A stretch of 64,000 nt of DNA from assembly GCA_030644725.1 (NCBI GenBank), contig CP130629.1, positions 1,652,795 to 1,716,794 on the forward strand, in the 5' to 3' direction. Below, one piece after another: positions 18,891-29,614 of this stretch. The notes below the pieces were generated by a model. That model did not search any database. It was not told where the DNA came from and was given only the letters and a program-made list of their open reading frames with translations. Source of the stretch: Candidatus Electrothrix communis. GTDB taxonomy: Bacteria; Desulfobacterota; Desulfobulbia; Desulfobulbales; Desulfobulbaceae. A program made the translations under genes and the position numbers. The stretch's first letter is position 1, and each line of letters starts with the position of its first letter.

Positions 18891-19949
18891 ATGAAAACAT
18901 TTTCTATCAAAACAGAATTACTTTTTTTGGTGACAATGCTGTTGTTTTGTTCCGGGCATGTTCAAGCCCTGGCAGAGCATGAGAAAGAAGGAAGCAGTTC
19001 GCATTGTTTTTCTTCTGACCCTCAACTTGATATGGGAGAGGAGTGGCTGAGTCAACCGATTCGCTATGATCAGCAATGGGCAAAAGACGCTGATTTATCC
19101 TTAACCTTGGATCAACATCTTTATCCAGCTCTTTCCTCCATAATCAACCGATTCGCTTCGGAGAAGAAGTTGAAGATCGCCATAAAGGAGGGGACCTGCG
19201 GAATTTCGGCAGGTCTGCTTTCAAAGAAACACGTTGATATCGGAGGATTTTGCTGTCCGCCCGGCAAGATGGACAGATTACCCGGTTTACAATATCATAC
19301 TCTCGGGGTTGCTGCTCTCGGCATACTGATCAACACAGCAAATCCCTTGCAAAATCTTCCGACAGAAAAAATACGTGATCTTTTTCGAGGGAAAATAAAA
19401 AGTTGGTCTCATTTTTCTTCTGAGAAAGCTCCAAATGCTTTTCAACAGCCGGTCAAAGTTATTGCCCGATTTCATTGCAAACAGAGACCGGGCCATTGGC
19501 GTCTAATTCTTGACAACGAAGAATTATACAGTCTCCGAACTGACGAAGTGGCATCCATTGAGGATATGATTTCAAGGATCGCCGGGATAAAGGGAGCGTT
19601 AGGCTATGAAGTGTTGTGGAATATAAAACATTATCAGGCGGCAGAAAAAGTTAAATTTCTCCAGGTCGGGGGTGCTGACCCGAACAAGGGGGTTGATGTC
19701 GCCTCTGGCAGGTATCCGTTCTACAGGGTCTACAATATTACCAGCTGGGGTGCGGAGAGCGGTGTTGAAAATGCAAAGGCCGATGCGTTGGTTCAATACA
19801 TTCTTGCTCATATTGATGAGGTTGATCCAAATTTTGGGCTGGTACCTGCTCACCAGCTGCACCAGGCTGGCTGGGGGTTCAGCGGTGATGAACTGATCAG
19901 CCCTCCGCCGTTGCATCATGATGACGGCCATATCAACAGGAAGCCGTAA
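18891..19949 (+). CDS. PstS-like periplasmic binding protein
   Basis: Exported protein of 352 residues with a signal peptide (about 1-28, ending near VQALA). The rest matches the phosphate-type substrate-binding fold: repeated statements of gain and loss of lobes such as KIAIKEGTCGISAGLLSKKHVDIGGF, LGVAALGILINTANPLQNLP and the IRDLFRGKIKSWS motif typical of PBP_like_2 proteins. Two adjacent cysteines (GGFCCPPG) are unusual. No transporter genes accompany it. It lies between two sensor kinases, with two bases before the next start, so it may be a soluble input subunit for the downstream kinase. The ligand is not known; phosphate is only one possibility. Confidence 0.75.
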   Translation: MKTFSIKTELLFLVTMLLFCSGHVQALAEHEKEGSSSHCFSSDPQLDMGEEWLSQPIRYDQQWAKDADLSLTLDQHLYPALSSIINRFASEKKLKIAIKEGTCGISAGLLSKKHVDIGGFCCPPGKMDRLPGLQYHTLGVAALGILINTANPLQNLPTEKIRDLFRGKIKSWSHFSSEKAPNAFQQPVKVIARFHCKQRPGHWRLILDNEELYSLRTDEVASIEDMISRIAGIKGALGYEVLWNIKHYQAAEKVKFLQVGGADPNKGVDVASGRYPFYRVYNITSWGAESGVENAKADALVQYILAHIDEVDPNFGLVPAHQLHQAGWGFSGDELISPPPLHHDDGHINRKP

Positions 19950-19951
19950 CC

Positions 19952-22573
19952 ATGTCCCTCTTTCGCCACTTTTCCATTACCGGGAAATTTATAACCCTTG
20001 CTCTGCTGGTCAGCGCAACAGCCTGGGGTGTACTGGATTGTTTTCAAAGTCGAATAATAGAGGAAGTCTTCAAACGACATATTGATAGCGATTTAAAGAT
20101 ATCTGCCAGAGATGACAGAGAACTCTTTGATACCTATCTTGCTTCTTTTCGTCATTCAGCCCGCCTGTTGACAGCCAATCAAAAACTTACCCGACACTTT
20201 CTTTCGTCGGAATGGAACAACAGAGGAGAAAACGCTGTTATCCACCGCAGTATGCCGAAATGGCTGCCCGGTAGGACAGTGTTACGTGCTATGCCATTGG
20301 TGCATTATTTTCTTCTTCTTGACCAAGACGGGCGTGTCGGAGAAATTTTCTCTGGAGATACAGAAACTGTTCCTCATGAATTGCGAAATCCCCGTCCCCT
20401 TTTTCATCGATTAAGCCATAACCAGTCATTGCTGACCAGATTGGGCAACGAAGCGTTTGTCGTTACCTCGAGTATCATCTTTGACGAGAATAATTCTGTT
20501 CTCGGGAACCTGTTGCTCGCTTCACATCTGAATCGCGATTTCCTCTCCGCCTCCATGCAGGGGATGACCATGAGTCATCTTATCGCCCTGGTTGATAATC
20601 AAAGCGGCCTAGTGGTTGCCGACACCAATCCGAACGTGGCGTTGATCGGTATGCCTGAAGACAGGTTGGCCTTGCAATACCATGTCCTCGGTACATCATT
20701 TTTTGATTACGGCGCCTCTGACTTAGACGCTCATTTTGTTTCCATGATACCCAGAGAACATTATCAAAAAATGGGGAAAGAAATACTTGAGGCTGATCGC
20801 TGGAATCGAGCCTTGACCGGAGGCGTCATCCTTGCCTGCCTTTGCCTCATCTTGTTTACCGTGACCCGCAGAATCAGCAAGGTTACCTCCAGAATTGATA
20901 CATTCGCCGAGAAAGAACTGCAACCCACCATACTTTTGAACAGAACAGGTGATCAGCTGTTTATCCTGGAAGAACGTTTTCTGACGTTGGGACAACAGAT
21001 TATTGAAACGAGAAATAATCTCCGTGAACAGGTGGCAGAACGGACGAAAGAATATCAGGTTGCGAACTGGCAGTTAGAAAAAGAGGCTGCCGAACGAGTC
21101 AAGACTGAAGAAATTCTTCGCAACACGGCTATGTTTCAGCAGGCTATCCTGGACAGTGCCAAACACATAATTATTTCAATAGACATCATCGGTGCTGTTA
21201 TCACATTAAACGGTGCTACCGAAAGCCTCCTTGGTTATTCCGAAGATGAAGCCATCGGAAAAAATCTTTTGGAACTTATTTATGACCAAGAAGAGATCAA
21301 ACAATACGCTGAAGAATTGAGCCAGGAAGCAGGATGTAGAGTGGAGCCTGATATCGAAATGCTGACGTTTAATGCCTGCCGGAAGAACCAAAGCTATGAG
21401 CAGGAATGGAGCTACCTGAGTAAAACAGGCGAACGTTTTCCTGTCCGCCAGGCAGTAACTGTGATCAGAGACGGGAATAATGACATCACCGGTTTTTTAA
21501 TCATTGCTTCTGATATACGAGAAATCAAAGCTGCCGAACAGGCCCTGCGTGAAACAGCTGCCCTCAATGATAAAATTATTCATGAGGCCCCGGTGGGACT
21601 GGCGATTTACGATAAAAGCGGGCAATGTATCATTGCCAATGATTCGGCTGCAAAAATGATCGGTGCCTCTTTGCCACAGATACTTGAGCAAAACTATAAT
21701 GATCTGGAGTCATGGAGAAAATCCGGGCTATTAAATATAGCCCAAAAAAGCCTTACGGAACGAAAAAGATATTATTACGAATTTGATATTATCACAAGCT
21801 TCGACAGGTACGGTTTTTTCAATAGTGTTTTTGTTCCCTTTACGCTTCATGATGAATTGCATTTAATGCTTATGATAGATGACATCACAGAACGTAAACA
21901 GGCCGAGAAACGACAAAGAGCAAACTTGGCTGAAAAAGAGGCTCTGCTCAAGGAAATTCACCATCGCGTTAAGAATAATATGCAGATCGCTGCGAGCCTC
22001 ATGTTCCTCCAAGCCCAATCTGTTGAAAATCCCGAAGCCCTGCGCGTATTACAGGACAGTCAAGAGCGGATAAAAAGTATGGGGTTGGTGCATGAACTTT
22101 TGTATAAATCCGGTAACCTTTCCAAGGTACCGTTCAACGAATATATCGAGACCCTTGTTCAATCTCTGCAAGGCTCCTATGGAGAGAACAATCAGCAGGG
22201 TATATCATTTCACGTTGAAGCTGATGGTATCGCTCTTCCTGTTGATACTGCGGTTCCCTGCGGTCTAATTACGAATGAGTTAATTACCAATAGTTTCAAA
22301 TATGCCTTTACCGATAACAGACCCGGAAAAATAATCGTTCGCTTTATCCAGGAAGATGATCTGTATATACTCACGGTCAGTGATAACGGTATCGGATTAC
22401 CTGCTGATTACGACTGGAAATCAGCCAAAAGCCTGGGCCTGAATCTGGTTCGCACCTTGGCGGGACAGCTGGACGCGGAAGTCCGGTTTGAAAATGATAA
22501 CGGGCTGAAGACCAGCCTTATTTTTAAAGCACCTGATACTCAAACGGAAAATGATCATGAACGACAGGGGTAA
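19952..22573 (+). CDS. Sensor histidine kinase (periplasmic sensor, PAS, HisKA_2)
   Basis: Membrane kinase of 873 residues. One hydrophobic helix near residues 12-30, a periplasmic domain of about 240 residues resembling double Cache sensors ([15 protein letters not shown]), and a second helix near 290 ([16 protein letters not shown]). A coiled coil (about 350-385) leads to two PAS domains, then HisKA_2 with [20 protein letters not shown] and the ATPase motifs [14 protein letters not shown] and [13 protein letters not shown]. It starts two bases after the binding protein and overlaps the REC-kinase gene, so the three form one operon. The neighbouring binding protein may present a ligand to its periplasmic domain, as in other binding-protein-linked kinases. 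That is inference from order. Confidence 0.88.
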   Translation: MSLFRHFSITGKFITLALLVSATAWGVLDCFQSRIIEEVFKRHIDSDLKISARDDRELFDTYLASFRHSARLLTANQKLTRHFLSSEWNNRGENAVIHRSMPKWLPGRTVLRAMPLVHYFLLLDQDGRVGEIFSGDTETVPHELRNPRPLFHRLSHNQSLLTRLGNEAFVVTSSIIFDENNSVLGNLLLASHLNRDFLSASMQGMTMSHLIALVDNQSGLVVADTNPNVALIGMPEDRLALQYHVLGTSFFDYGASDLDAHFVSMIPREHYQKMGKEILEADRWNRALTGGVILACLCLILFTVTRRISKVTSRIDTFAEKELQPTILLNRTGDQLFILEERFLTLGQQIIETRNNLREQVAERTKEYQVANWQLEKEAAERVKTEEILRNTAMFQQAILDSAKHIIISIDIIGAVITLNGATESLLGYSEDEAIGKNLLELIYDQEEIKQYAEELSQEAGCRVEPDIEMLTFNACRKNQSYEQEWSYLSKTGERFPVRQAVTVIRDGNNDITGFLIIASDIREIKAAEQALRETAALNDKIIHEAPVGLAIYDKSGQCIIANDSAAKMIGASLPQILEQNYNDLESWRKSGLLNIAQKSLTERKRYYYEFDIITSFDRYGFFNSVFVPFTLHDELHLMLMIDDITERKQAEKRQRANLAEKEALLKEIHHRVKNNMQIAASLMFLQAQSVENPEALRVLQDSQERIKSMGLVHELLYKSGNLSKVPFNEYIETLVQSLQGSYGENNQQGISFHVEADGIALPVDTAVPCGLITNELITNSFKYAFTDNRPGKIIVRFIQEDDLYILTVSDNGIGLPADYDWKSAKSLGLNLVRTLAGQLDAEVRFENDNGLKTSLIFKAPDTQTENDHERQG

Positions 22574-24245
22574 CACCGTACGGATACTAGTGGTTGAAGA
22601 TGAGGCAATTATCGGCATGGAGCTTCAGGCCAGGCTCATCAGGCAAGGCTACGATGTTCCCCTTGTCGTGGACACCGGCATCAAGGCCATTGACAAGGCT
22701 GGAGAGCTGCAACCGGATTTGATCCTCATGGATATCTTCCTGAAAGGAGATATGGACGGGATTGAAGCTGCCGAAAAAATTCGTCAGAAATATGCTTTCC
22801 CTATTGTTTTTCTGACCGCCAATACGGACAAAAAGACCTTTGAGCGGGCCAAACTCTCGGCACCGTTGGGATATATACAAAAACCTTTTCAAGAAAATGT
22901 TCTTTTCTCCACCATTGAGATCGCCTTGTATAAGGGAAGGACAGAAAAAGAACTGGATCTCTACAGGCATCATCTTGAGGATATGGTCAGGGAAAAAACC
23001 AATGATCTTGTTCGTATCAATCAGGAGCTTAATATCGCAAAGGAGGCTGCTGAATCAGCAAATGATGCGAAAACGGAATTCTTGACCAATATGAGCCATG
23101 AGCTTCGCACGCCTCTGAACATTATCTTAGGGAATATCCGCCTTGCCTTGGATACCTCGTTGAACAATGAGCAAAAACAATTTCTTGCCTCAGCCTACCG
23201 TTCATCTGATTCTCTGATGCATCTTTTGAATGATATACTGGATCTTTCTAAAATCGAAGCCGGACAGCTCACGCTGGAAAACAGTCCTTTTGATCTGCGG
23301 ACTACAATTGATAAAATCACGGAATTTTTTCAAGGACGTGTTCAGAATAAAGGCCTGATGCTGACCTGCCGGGTTGATTCCGCGATTCGGGACGGGATCG
23401 GGCTGTCTGGAGATATTCGTCGAATAGAGCAGATTCTCGGTAACCTTCTGGATAATGCTGTTAAATTTACCGACTCGGGAACTGTTACGCTCAGTATTGA
23501 TATGTCTTCTCGAAATGATAAAGGGGCGGTTGTTCAATTTTGTGTTGCTGATACCGGATCGGGTATCCGGGAGGGCTTCAAAAACGAGATATTCAAAGGG
23601 TTTACACAGTCGGACAGCAGCATGACCAGACGATTCGGCGGTGTCGGACTCGGGTTAACAATTTGTGATAAATTAGTAAAGTTATTAGGCGGAAAGATTT
23701 GGTTTGAAAGCGAAGTAGGTAAAGGCAGTACGTTCTGCTTTTCACTGTATTTGAAACTATCGCAATCCGGCAAACCCAAGGACGACGGGCAACCGGATGC
23801 TGAGAAAAAACTCTGTGTTAACCTGAATATTCTCTTGGTTGAAGACAACCTGTTCAATCAGCAGTTGATTAAAACCATTTTTGAAGGAAACGGGCACTCG
23901 GTGACAACAGCATCTGACGGGCTGGAATGCCTGAAATTGCTTGCGGAAAATGAATATTCCGTTATCGTTATGGATATCCAGATGCCTGTTATGGACGGCA
24001 TTGAGGCAACAAAACACATCAGGGGATGTGAGCAGGGCGAGTTATTTACCGGCAATCAGCATGAAAACGAGTTAAACAAACTACGTAACCGCATTCAAGG
24101 TAAATATACTCCCATAGTGGCACTCACGGCCCATGCCATGTCCGAGGACCGGAAAAAATGTCTTGAGGCGGGTATGGATGATTATCTGACCAAACCCTTT
24201 CGCCCGGATAAGGATTTTTCCGTGATAAAGCGGGTTGCACGATAA
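22557..24245 (+). CDS. Hybrid REC-histidine kinase-REC protein
   Basis: Cytoplasmic signalling protein of about 562 residues. ATG 22557 (MNDRGN) or 22551 are both possible starts inside the upstream kinase gene. The domain order is: REC (about 5-120, phospho-acceptor Asp in [10 protein letters not shown]), a coiled coil, HisKA with [19 protein letters not shown], HATPase_c with [15 protein letters not shown] and [19 protein letters not shown], then a second REC (about 425-560) with [11 protein letters not shown] and [11 protein letters not shown]. It lacks membrane segments. It probably receives phosphate from the HisKA_2 kinase upstream and relays it. No output domain such as a DNA-binding or GGDEF domain is present, so the final response is unknown. 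Confidence 0.88.
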   Translation: MNDRGNTVRILVVEDEAIIGMELQARLIRQGYDVPLVVDTGIKAIDKAGELQPDLILMDIFLKGDMDGIEAAEKIRQKYAFPIVFLTANTDKKTFERAKLSAPLGYIQKPFQENVLFSTIEIALYKGRTEKELDLYRHHLEDMVREKTNDLVRINQELNIAKEAAESANDAKTEFLTNMSHELRTPLNIILGNIRLALDTSLNNEQKQFLASAYRSSDSLMHLLNDILDLSKIEAGQLTLENSPFDLRTTIDKITEFFQGRVQNKGLMLTCRVDSAIRDGIGLSGDIRRIEQILGNLLDNAVKFTDSGTVTLSIDMSSRNDKGAVVQFCVADTGSGIREGFKNEIFKGFTQSDSSMTRRFGGVGLGLTICDKLVKLLGGKIWFESEVGKGSTFCFSLYLKLSQSGKPKDDGQPDAEKKLCVNLNILLVEDNLFNQQLIKTIFEGNGHSVTTASDGLECLKLLAENEYSVIVMDIQMPVMDGIEATKHIRGCEQGELFTGNQHENELNKLRNRIQGKYTPIVALTAHAMSEDRKKCLEAGMDDYLTKPFRPDKDFSVIKRVAR

Positions 24246-24273
24246 GCCGGATTGATGCTTGCTCAGCGAAAAA

Positions 24274-26289
24274 TCAGGTGTGCAGTGCAGCCTTTTCAAG
24301 ATCCGCCATGGTACATATAGGCAGGTCCAAGGCAAACCAGACCCCCTGCCCCGGCTCACTTTCACAATACAGGGCGCCGTGATGGCGATGAACAAGATTA
24401 TAGCTGATATACATCCCCAGGCCGCTGCCAACACCACGTGTTGTGGTGTAAAAGGGCTCAAAGAGATGCTCCAACGCTTCAGGACTCATGCCCTTGCCGT
24501 TATCCCGGTACACCATATGAAAATTATCCTGCGAACCACAGGAGATATGAATTTTCCCCTTTGAAGCGCCGTTATCAAAGCCGTGAATAAGGCTGTTTTG
24601 AATCAGGTTGACCAAGACCTGCTCAATCAGCCCAGGCACACTGATGATGCGCAGTTCATCAGGGCATTCGACGGTTACCTTGATCTGCGTTTTCTTCAGG
24701 GTATTGTGGAGGCTGACCAAGACATCTTCGATCAATTCCCGCACTCGGAACTGCCGAATTTCCTCAGAGGCACGATCAATAGATGAGCGTTTAAACCGTT
24801 GAACCAACTCGGCAGCTCGGCGAAGATTATTCAGCGTCAACTCGGTCCCCTCTCCAATAATATCAAGTACCTCTTCCAGCTCTTCCTCCTCCACCTCCTC
24901 GGATGCCAGCATCCGCTTGATCTCGTTCGCAGCATCCTGGAGCTGCGATGCCGCCCCGACAGCAATACCGATTGGGGTATTGATCTCATGGGCAAAACCA
25001 GCCACGAGACGTCCCAAGGAGGCCATTTTCTCGTTGGCCACAAGATGATCTCGGGTCTGTTCTAACTCCACCACCTTGGTGTGCAGTTCACGGGTTCGTT
25101 GAGCTACCTTTCTGTCCAGGTTATCCAAAGTAGCCTCAAGCTCCGCTTCAACACGTTTTCGTTTATCAATATCAGTACTTACCTGAACCATACCGTCCCC
25201 TCTCCCCCCTGTACCCACCAGGCTCAGGGTAAATTTACGCCACCCGCGCTCGTCATCCAACTTTAACTCTGTAGGAGGTACTTCGACACCGGCCTTGAGG
25301 GCCCGACACAAAGGGCAGGAAGCTCTACTTAGGTAGGCAGGATGAAATAGAGAATGGCAATCACAGCCGAGCAATTCTGTTTCACTCAGCCCGCTCTCCT
25401 GGCAGGCAGCCTTATTCGCCTGCCGCAGAGTACCATCATGATCAAGCAGTACGGTGGCCTGCGGTATCGCATTATAGGTACTTGAATCACGGGCCATGAC
25501 GGCAAACGGTTCGTACAAGGTCGTGTGAATAATTGCCTCGTAAATGAGCCAGAAAGAATAGAGTTTGAAGAGATGGCCTATTAAATTGGAGAGTCCATAA
25601 ACGCTTACATAGAAGGTAAAGGCAAGATCAGCACCCATGGTCAAGGCAATGCCGACCAGCATTATGCGGTAGATCCGAGGGGGCAACAAGGTACGACGGC
25701 AAAAAAGAATACATCCGGCAACAGCCATAATGGTGATAATAAGATACTCACTATATATCTTAAAGAGAGTGAGGCCAACACCGTCGATATAAGCATCTGG
25801 AAACTGGCCCCCCATAATGGTGCCGATAAGGGTACTGGTAACCGCAGCAAAACCGAACATGACATATTTACGATTTAAAACCTGCGAGAGAAAGACAGGA
25901 GCGGTGATTAATATAAGGGCCTCCAGATAGCGACTAGCGATCCAGAACTGAGTCCCCGGATTACCGCCGGTCATTACAGGAAAAACTCTCATACCTTTAT
26001 AGATCAAGGTATGAAACAGATCCAGCAGGGCGATCCAGAGATAGCCACAGCCCAAGAACATTAAGAAGTGATTGCGGGAAAAACTGTACGTGTGCCAAGC
26101 CACCACGAACATAATCATCGCCACAGCGATGGAAAAGAGTTCGACCAGAGAGTGGAAGAGCAGGTAACTGTACAGGCTGATGAGAACCAGGAGAATACTG
26201 AGTACGGACATTAACAAAAATCCCGGCAGCAGATCTGGAGGGAAAAAAACGGGAATATAGCGAGCTCTGTTTCCTTGCCTGCGACTCAT
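24274..26289 (-). CDS. MASE3-type sensor histidine kinase
   Basis: Membrane kinase of 671 residues. Residues about 20-265 hold seven hydrophobic segments with FLGCGYLWIALLDLFHTLIY, the signature of MASE3 membrane sensor regions. A PAS domain (about 275-400) has DHDGTLRQANKAA and a Cys-rich loop (Cys-Asp-Cys, then Cys-Pro-Leu-Cys-Arg) that might hold a metal or redox group. A coiled coil leads to the dimerisation motif GFAHEINTPIGIA and HATPase_c motifs VLVNLIQNSLIHGF and SGLGMYISYNLV. The start overlaps the HD-GYP regulator by four bases (26286-26289), a coupling that suggests a cognate pair. The signal is unknown; redox sensing by the Cys-rich loop is speculative. Confidence 0.88.
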   Translation of the reverse strand: MSRRQGNRARYIPVFFPPDLLPGFLLMSVLSILLVLISLYSYLLFHSLVELFSIAVAMIMFVVAWHTYSFSRNHFLMFLGCGYLWIALLDLFHTLIYKGMRVFPVMTGGNPGTQFWIASRYLEALILITAPVFLSQVLNRKYVMFGFAAVTSTLIGTIMGGQFPDAYIDGVGLTLFKIYSEYLIITIMAVAGCILFCRRTLLPPRIYRIMLVGIALTMGADLAFTFYVSVYGLSNLIGHLFKLYSFWLIYEAIIHTTLYEPFAVMARDSSTYNAIPQATVLLDHDGTLRQANKAACQESGLSETELLGCDCHSLFHPAYLSRASCPLCRALKAGVEVPPTELKLDDERGWRKFTLSLVGTGGRGDGMVQVSTDIDKRKRVEAELEATLDNLDRKVAQRTRELHTKVVELEQTRDHLVANEKMASLGRLVAGFAHEINTPIGIAVGAASQLQDAANEIKRMLASEEVEEEELEEVLDIIGEGTELTLNNLRRAAELVQRFKRSSIDRASEEIRQFRVRELIEDVLVSLHNTLKKTQIKVTVECPDELRIISVPGLIEQVLVNLIQNSLIHGFDNGASKGKIHISCGSQDNFHMVYRDNGKGMSPEALEHLFEPFYTTTRGVGSGLGMYISYNLVHRHHGALYCESEPGQGVWFALDLPICTMADLEKAALHT

Positions 26290-27851
26290 TGGCCCATCTC
26301 TTCAAATCCGATCTTTTTTTCCGATACCCTCGGAAGAACCCCGCGATCTGTTAAACGAAGAAAGGCGTCAACCACCTTCGGATCAAACTGGGTACCGGCA
26401 TTTCCCTGGAGATGAGCAAGACAACGCTCCAGTGACCAGGCCTCTTTATAAGGCCGTTTATGGGAAAGAGCATCATAGACATCAGCGACCGAGACAATGC
26501 GGGCTGTTAAGGGAATTTCATTTCCCTTGAGCCCTCGTGGATAGCCGCTTCCATCCCAGTACTCATGGTGGTTGAGAGCAATATCTCTAGCCAACTGAAA
26601 CCAACTATGATTTTCCAAAATCTGGAATCCCATCGTGGTGTGAGTTCGCATGACAGCCTGTTCCTCCTCGGTAAGGTCCCCTGGTTTTTGCAAAATGGCA
26701 TCAGGTATCCCCAGCTTGCCGATATCGTGAAGCATACTTGCCTGGGCACAGTTTTTCGCCTCCTCTTCCGGCATACCCATTTCCAAAGCAAGCAGACGGG
26801 TATACTCGGCTATACGTTGAATATGAGCACCTGTTGTTTTATCCTTAAATTCTGCGGCCACCGCTAACATATAGAGAGAGTCTCTATTGGCTTCTTTCAG
26901 TTCAAAATGGAGTATGAGATTCTCTAAGGCTGAAGAGCATTGATTCACCATGACCTGAATGAGATGCCGATCATCTTCACTAAGAAGTTGGGTAGTCTCC
27001 AGATAGATAAAGCCCAGCACCTGTTGTTTGCCACCGAGGGGGAGCAACAATGCGCCAGCTATCAACTCCCCAGGATACGGATCCCGTCCTTCCTTAATGA
27101 TCCTTGAACAAATCCGGATAACCTCGACGCATTCATCCTGGCGGTCAATGTTTTCTCGCGGGGAAAAATCTCCTGTTGCGGCACGGAGTTGCGTGTGATT
27201 ACTGTCAAAGGTGGAAATAAAGCCGTTGATAGTGCAGAGCAGACCGTTTTTACCCAACTGGCAAAGACCGATAAGTTGCTGCAAGACGCCCTGAAAAAAT
27301 TGATCCACAGAATCAAAACTGGGCAGATAAAGTCCAGGTGTTGCATTGAGAATACGCTCCAGCCCCTGCCGATTGCTCTCAATAATCATGATATCACGGT
27401 AAGCCTTGAGAGCCGAACGGATGGTCGTATACAGTTTTTGGGCGGTCAGCTCGGTCTTGTCCTTGTAATCGTCAATATCGTAATGATCAATAACCTCCCG
27501 TTCTGGAGCGGATCCAGCCTGTCCCGTCCGGATAACTAACCTGATGTGCCGGTTGCCCAACTCTTCACGGATATACTCCACCAGATCCAAGCCAGCATGT
27601 TCGCTCTCCATCACCACATCGACCAGGGCCACGGCAATGTCTGCCTCTTTATGGAGGACCTCTTTGGCTTCTTCGGCCGAGTAGGCGAAAAAAAGCTGCA
27701 CCTTGCGACTGGAAAATTCCATGCGTTTCAGAATGAGCTTGGTCAGGGTATGCACTGACGGCTCATCATCAATGACCAGTATCTTCCACGGTTGCGCCGT
27801 GATCTCTTCAATCGACGAAACAGGATTTCTTTTTTTCCTGACTAATCGCAT
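26286..27851 (-). CDS. HD-GYP response regulator, c-di-GMP phosphodiesterase
   Basis: Cytoplasmic regulator of about 521 residues. ATG 27851 (MRLVRKKRNP) is chosen because the earlier in-frame start lies inside lpxB. An N-terminal REC domain (about 25-150) has VIDDEPSVHTL and the acceptor Asp in ALVDVVMESEH. A central DUF3369-like, GAF-like segment follows. The C-terminal HD-GYP domain has MLHDIGKLGIPDAILQKPG, RTHTTMGFQILE and HHEYWDGSGYPRGLKG, so both the HD and GYP elements are intact. HD-GYP domains hydrolyse c-di-GMP to pGpG or GMP, and the intact motifs support activity here. The overlapping MASE3 kinase is its probable partner. Confidence 0.9.
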   Translation of the reverse strand: MRLVRKKRNPVSSIEEITAQPWKILVIDDEPSVHTLTKLILKRMEFSSRKVQLFFAYSAEEAKEVLHKEADIAVALVDVVMESEHAGLDLVEYIREELGNRHIRLVIRTGQAGSAPEREVIDHYDIDDYKDKTELTAQKLYTTIRSALKAYRDIMIIESNRQGLERILNATPGLYLPSFDSVDQFFQGVLQQLIGLCQLGKNGLLCTINGFISTFDSNHTQLRAATGDFSPRENIDRQDECVEVIRICSRIIKEGRDPYPGELIAGALLLPLGGKQQVLGFIYLETTQLLSEDDRHLIQVMVNQCSSALENLILHFELKEANRDSLYMLAVAAEFKDKTTGAHIQRIAEYTRLLALEMGMPEEEAKNCAQASMLHDIGKLGIPDAILQKPGDLTEEEQAVMRTHTTMGFQILENHSWFQLARDIALNHHEYWDGSGYPRGLKGNEIPLTARIVSVADVYDALSHKRPYKEAWSLERCLAHLQGNAGTQFDPKVVDAFLRLTDRGVLPRVSEKKIGFEEMGQ

Positions 27852-27916
27852 AAGTATGCTACCCTGTATCTTCTTTGTTTGAGATATCCTACACAGGGAT
27901 ATCTGACCAAGTTGTC

Positions 27917-29131
27917 TTATTTTTCCGAAGAAGATCCGGTTCGGAACGATGCATTCCGGTTCATACATATAAAAGCAAGTTCTGCTGCCCGTTGTGCGCA
28001 GCCTGGAGGCCCGAGTTTCTCCGCCACCTCGGCAAGCCCCTGGATAAGTTTTTTTCTATAGGTGCTCTCCTCCACCATGGCCTGAAGATGTTCGGCAATA
28101 GCCGCTGGAGTAACAGCATCTTGCAGCAGTTCTGGAATGACCTCTTGACCAGCAATCAGGTTAACCAGAGAGAAATGGCGAATATGGCGAATGAGCAAAC
28201 GCCCCAGCTGATAGGTTCGTGGTGATAACCGATAGGTGGTCAGGGTGGGAATGCCAAGAATGGCAAGCTCAAGGGTCACGGTACCGGAGGCGGCAACCAC
28301 GGCATCACAGGCTGCCATCAAATCATATCGATTATCAGTCAGGACATGGATATCAAGCCTGTCCTCTCCATCTTCTCCATAGGCAGCCAGACCGTTTTCC
28401 AGCAGCAATTCCTCAGAGATAGTTGAAGCCCGAGGGAGAAGAAAAAGCCATTTCCTGCTGTGCTCCCTGCGCACTAAAATTCGGGCCGCAGCAAGAAAAT
28501 CAGGGAGCAAAGAGCGAATCTCCTTAGAACGGCTACCGGGCAGTAGGCCGACAATCCGGGTCTCCGGGTCAATTGACAGGTTATGGGTCCGAAGAAAATC
28601 CTCCTTGCAAGCAACCTTGTCTCGACTGATGGTATCCTTAAGCGGATGCCCGACAAAATCCACCTTCACTCCCCGAGCAGCGTAAAAATCTTTCTCAAAA
28701 GGTAGAATAACGCCGATCCGGTCGGTGAGCCTGTCAATCTTTTTCACCCTGCCACTACGCCAAGCCCAGACCTGTGGACTCACATAATAAAAAACCGGGA
28801 TGTCCATTTTTTTCGCCTTGGCAGCGAGCAGAAGGTTAAAGTCCGGGTAGTCGATCAGGATCAGCAGGGCCGGTTTCTCCGCCTGCATCCGGCGAATCAA
28901 GGCCTTGCGGGCCGCCAGGATATCGCCGAGATGACTGAGGACCTCGGTGATTCCCACCACGGCCAGCTTGGAGGCATCAAAAAGCATTTCCACGCCTGCG
29001 GCGGTCAGTTCTTTCCCGCCGATACCGGAAAAAGAGAGATCGGGTTGCATCGCCTGCATGGCTTCAACCAGTCGGGCTCCGTGCATATCGCCGGAGGCCT
29101 CTCCGGTGACAATCATAATGTGGGTGGTCAT
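27917..29131 (-). CDS. lpxB: Lipid-A-disaccharide synthase
   Basis: Glycosyltransferase of 404 residues, close to the usual 380-400, that joins UDP-2,3-diacylglucosamine and lipid X to make lipid A disaccharide at the inner membrane. Recognisable family segments are GEASGDMHGARLVEAM at the N-terminus, LIDYPDFNLLLAAKAK, YYVSPQVWAWR, PFEKDFY and FVGHPL, followed later by AASGTVTLELAILGIPTLTTYR. It is the only lipid A gene in the window and confirms an outer membrane. The HD-GYP regulator lies 65 bp downstream on the same strand; a shared transcript is possible but no functional link is implied. Confidence 0.95.
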   Translation of the reverse strand: MTTHIMIVTGEASGDMHGARLVEAMQAMQPDLSFSGIGGKELTAAGVEMLFDASKLAVVGITEVLSHLGDILAARKALIRRMQAEKPALLILIDYPDFNLLLAAKAKKMDIPVFYYVSPQVWAWRSGRVKKIDRLTDRIGVILPFEKDFYAARGVKVDFVGHPLKDTISRDKVACKEDFLRTHNLSIDPETRIVGLLPGSRSKEIRSLLPDFLAAARILVRREHSRKWLFLLPRASTISEELLLENGLAAYGEDGEDRLDIHVLTDNRYDLMAACDAVVAASGTVTLELAILGIPTLTTYRLSPRTYQLGRLLIRHIRHFSLVNLIAGQEVIPELLQDAVTPAAIAEHLQAMVEESTYRKKLIQGLAEVAEKLGPPGCAQRAAELAFICMNRNASFRTGSSSEK

Positions 29132-29614
29132 ATTTTTTCAGATGGTTGCGCAGAAAAACCGTCAGTTTTGAACTGAGTCGCCCTTACAGTCCTTACAGTG
29201 CATCCCGGATGAAATGAACTCTCTCGCTCCAGGAGGCAGAGAGTTAAAATTATAATAATGGTTAACGTACAAGGTAAGCAATGCGGTTCCCCCGTGAGCT
29301 GCACAAGACAATTTCCTGCGATGGTGACGTCAAGGATGGGAGCCGGTTATCAAGTCTCAAATCTACAATACCTGATTCTCGGGCCGGAGCAAAGCGTTCT
29401 CCGAAATTATGACCGGGGGGCTCCTGCTCCTTCTGGTTGTATCCTTGGGAAGATGCTTCGATGTCGAACAGTTATCTGAAGTGACCGGCCTTGCATTGCT
29501 GCTGCATTTTTCTTGCATGTGTAAAATGGTTGACGCCTACTAGCCACCTTTGTTATAGCAGAAGCAGGACAGCTCTTATCATTTAAGGCATTTTTACCTC
29601 TTCAGAAAGAACAC
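29132..29614. other. Intergenic region upstream of the ATPase gene
   Basis: A 483-bp space between divergent lpxB and the ATPase gene. A 73-codon open frame near 29258 has no Shine-Dalgarno sequence and no recognisable motif, so it is left out. No promoter, operator or repeat could be assigned with confidence. Confidence 0.4.
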
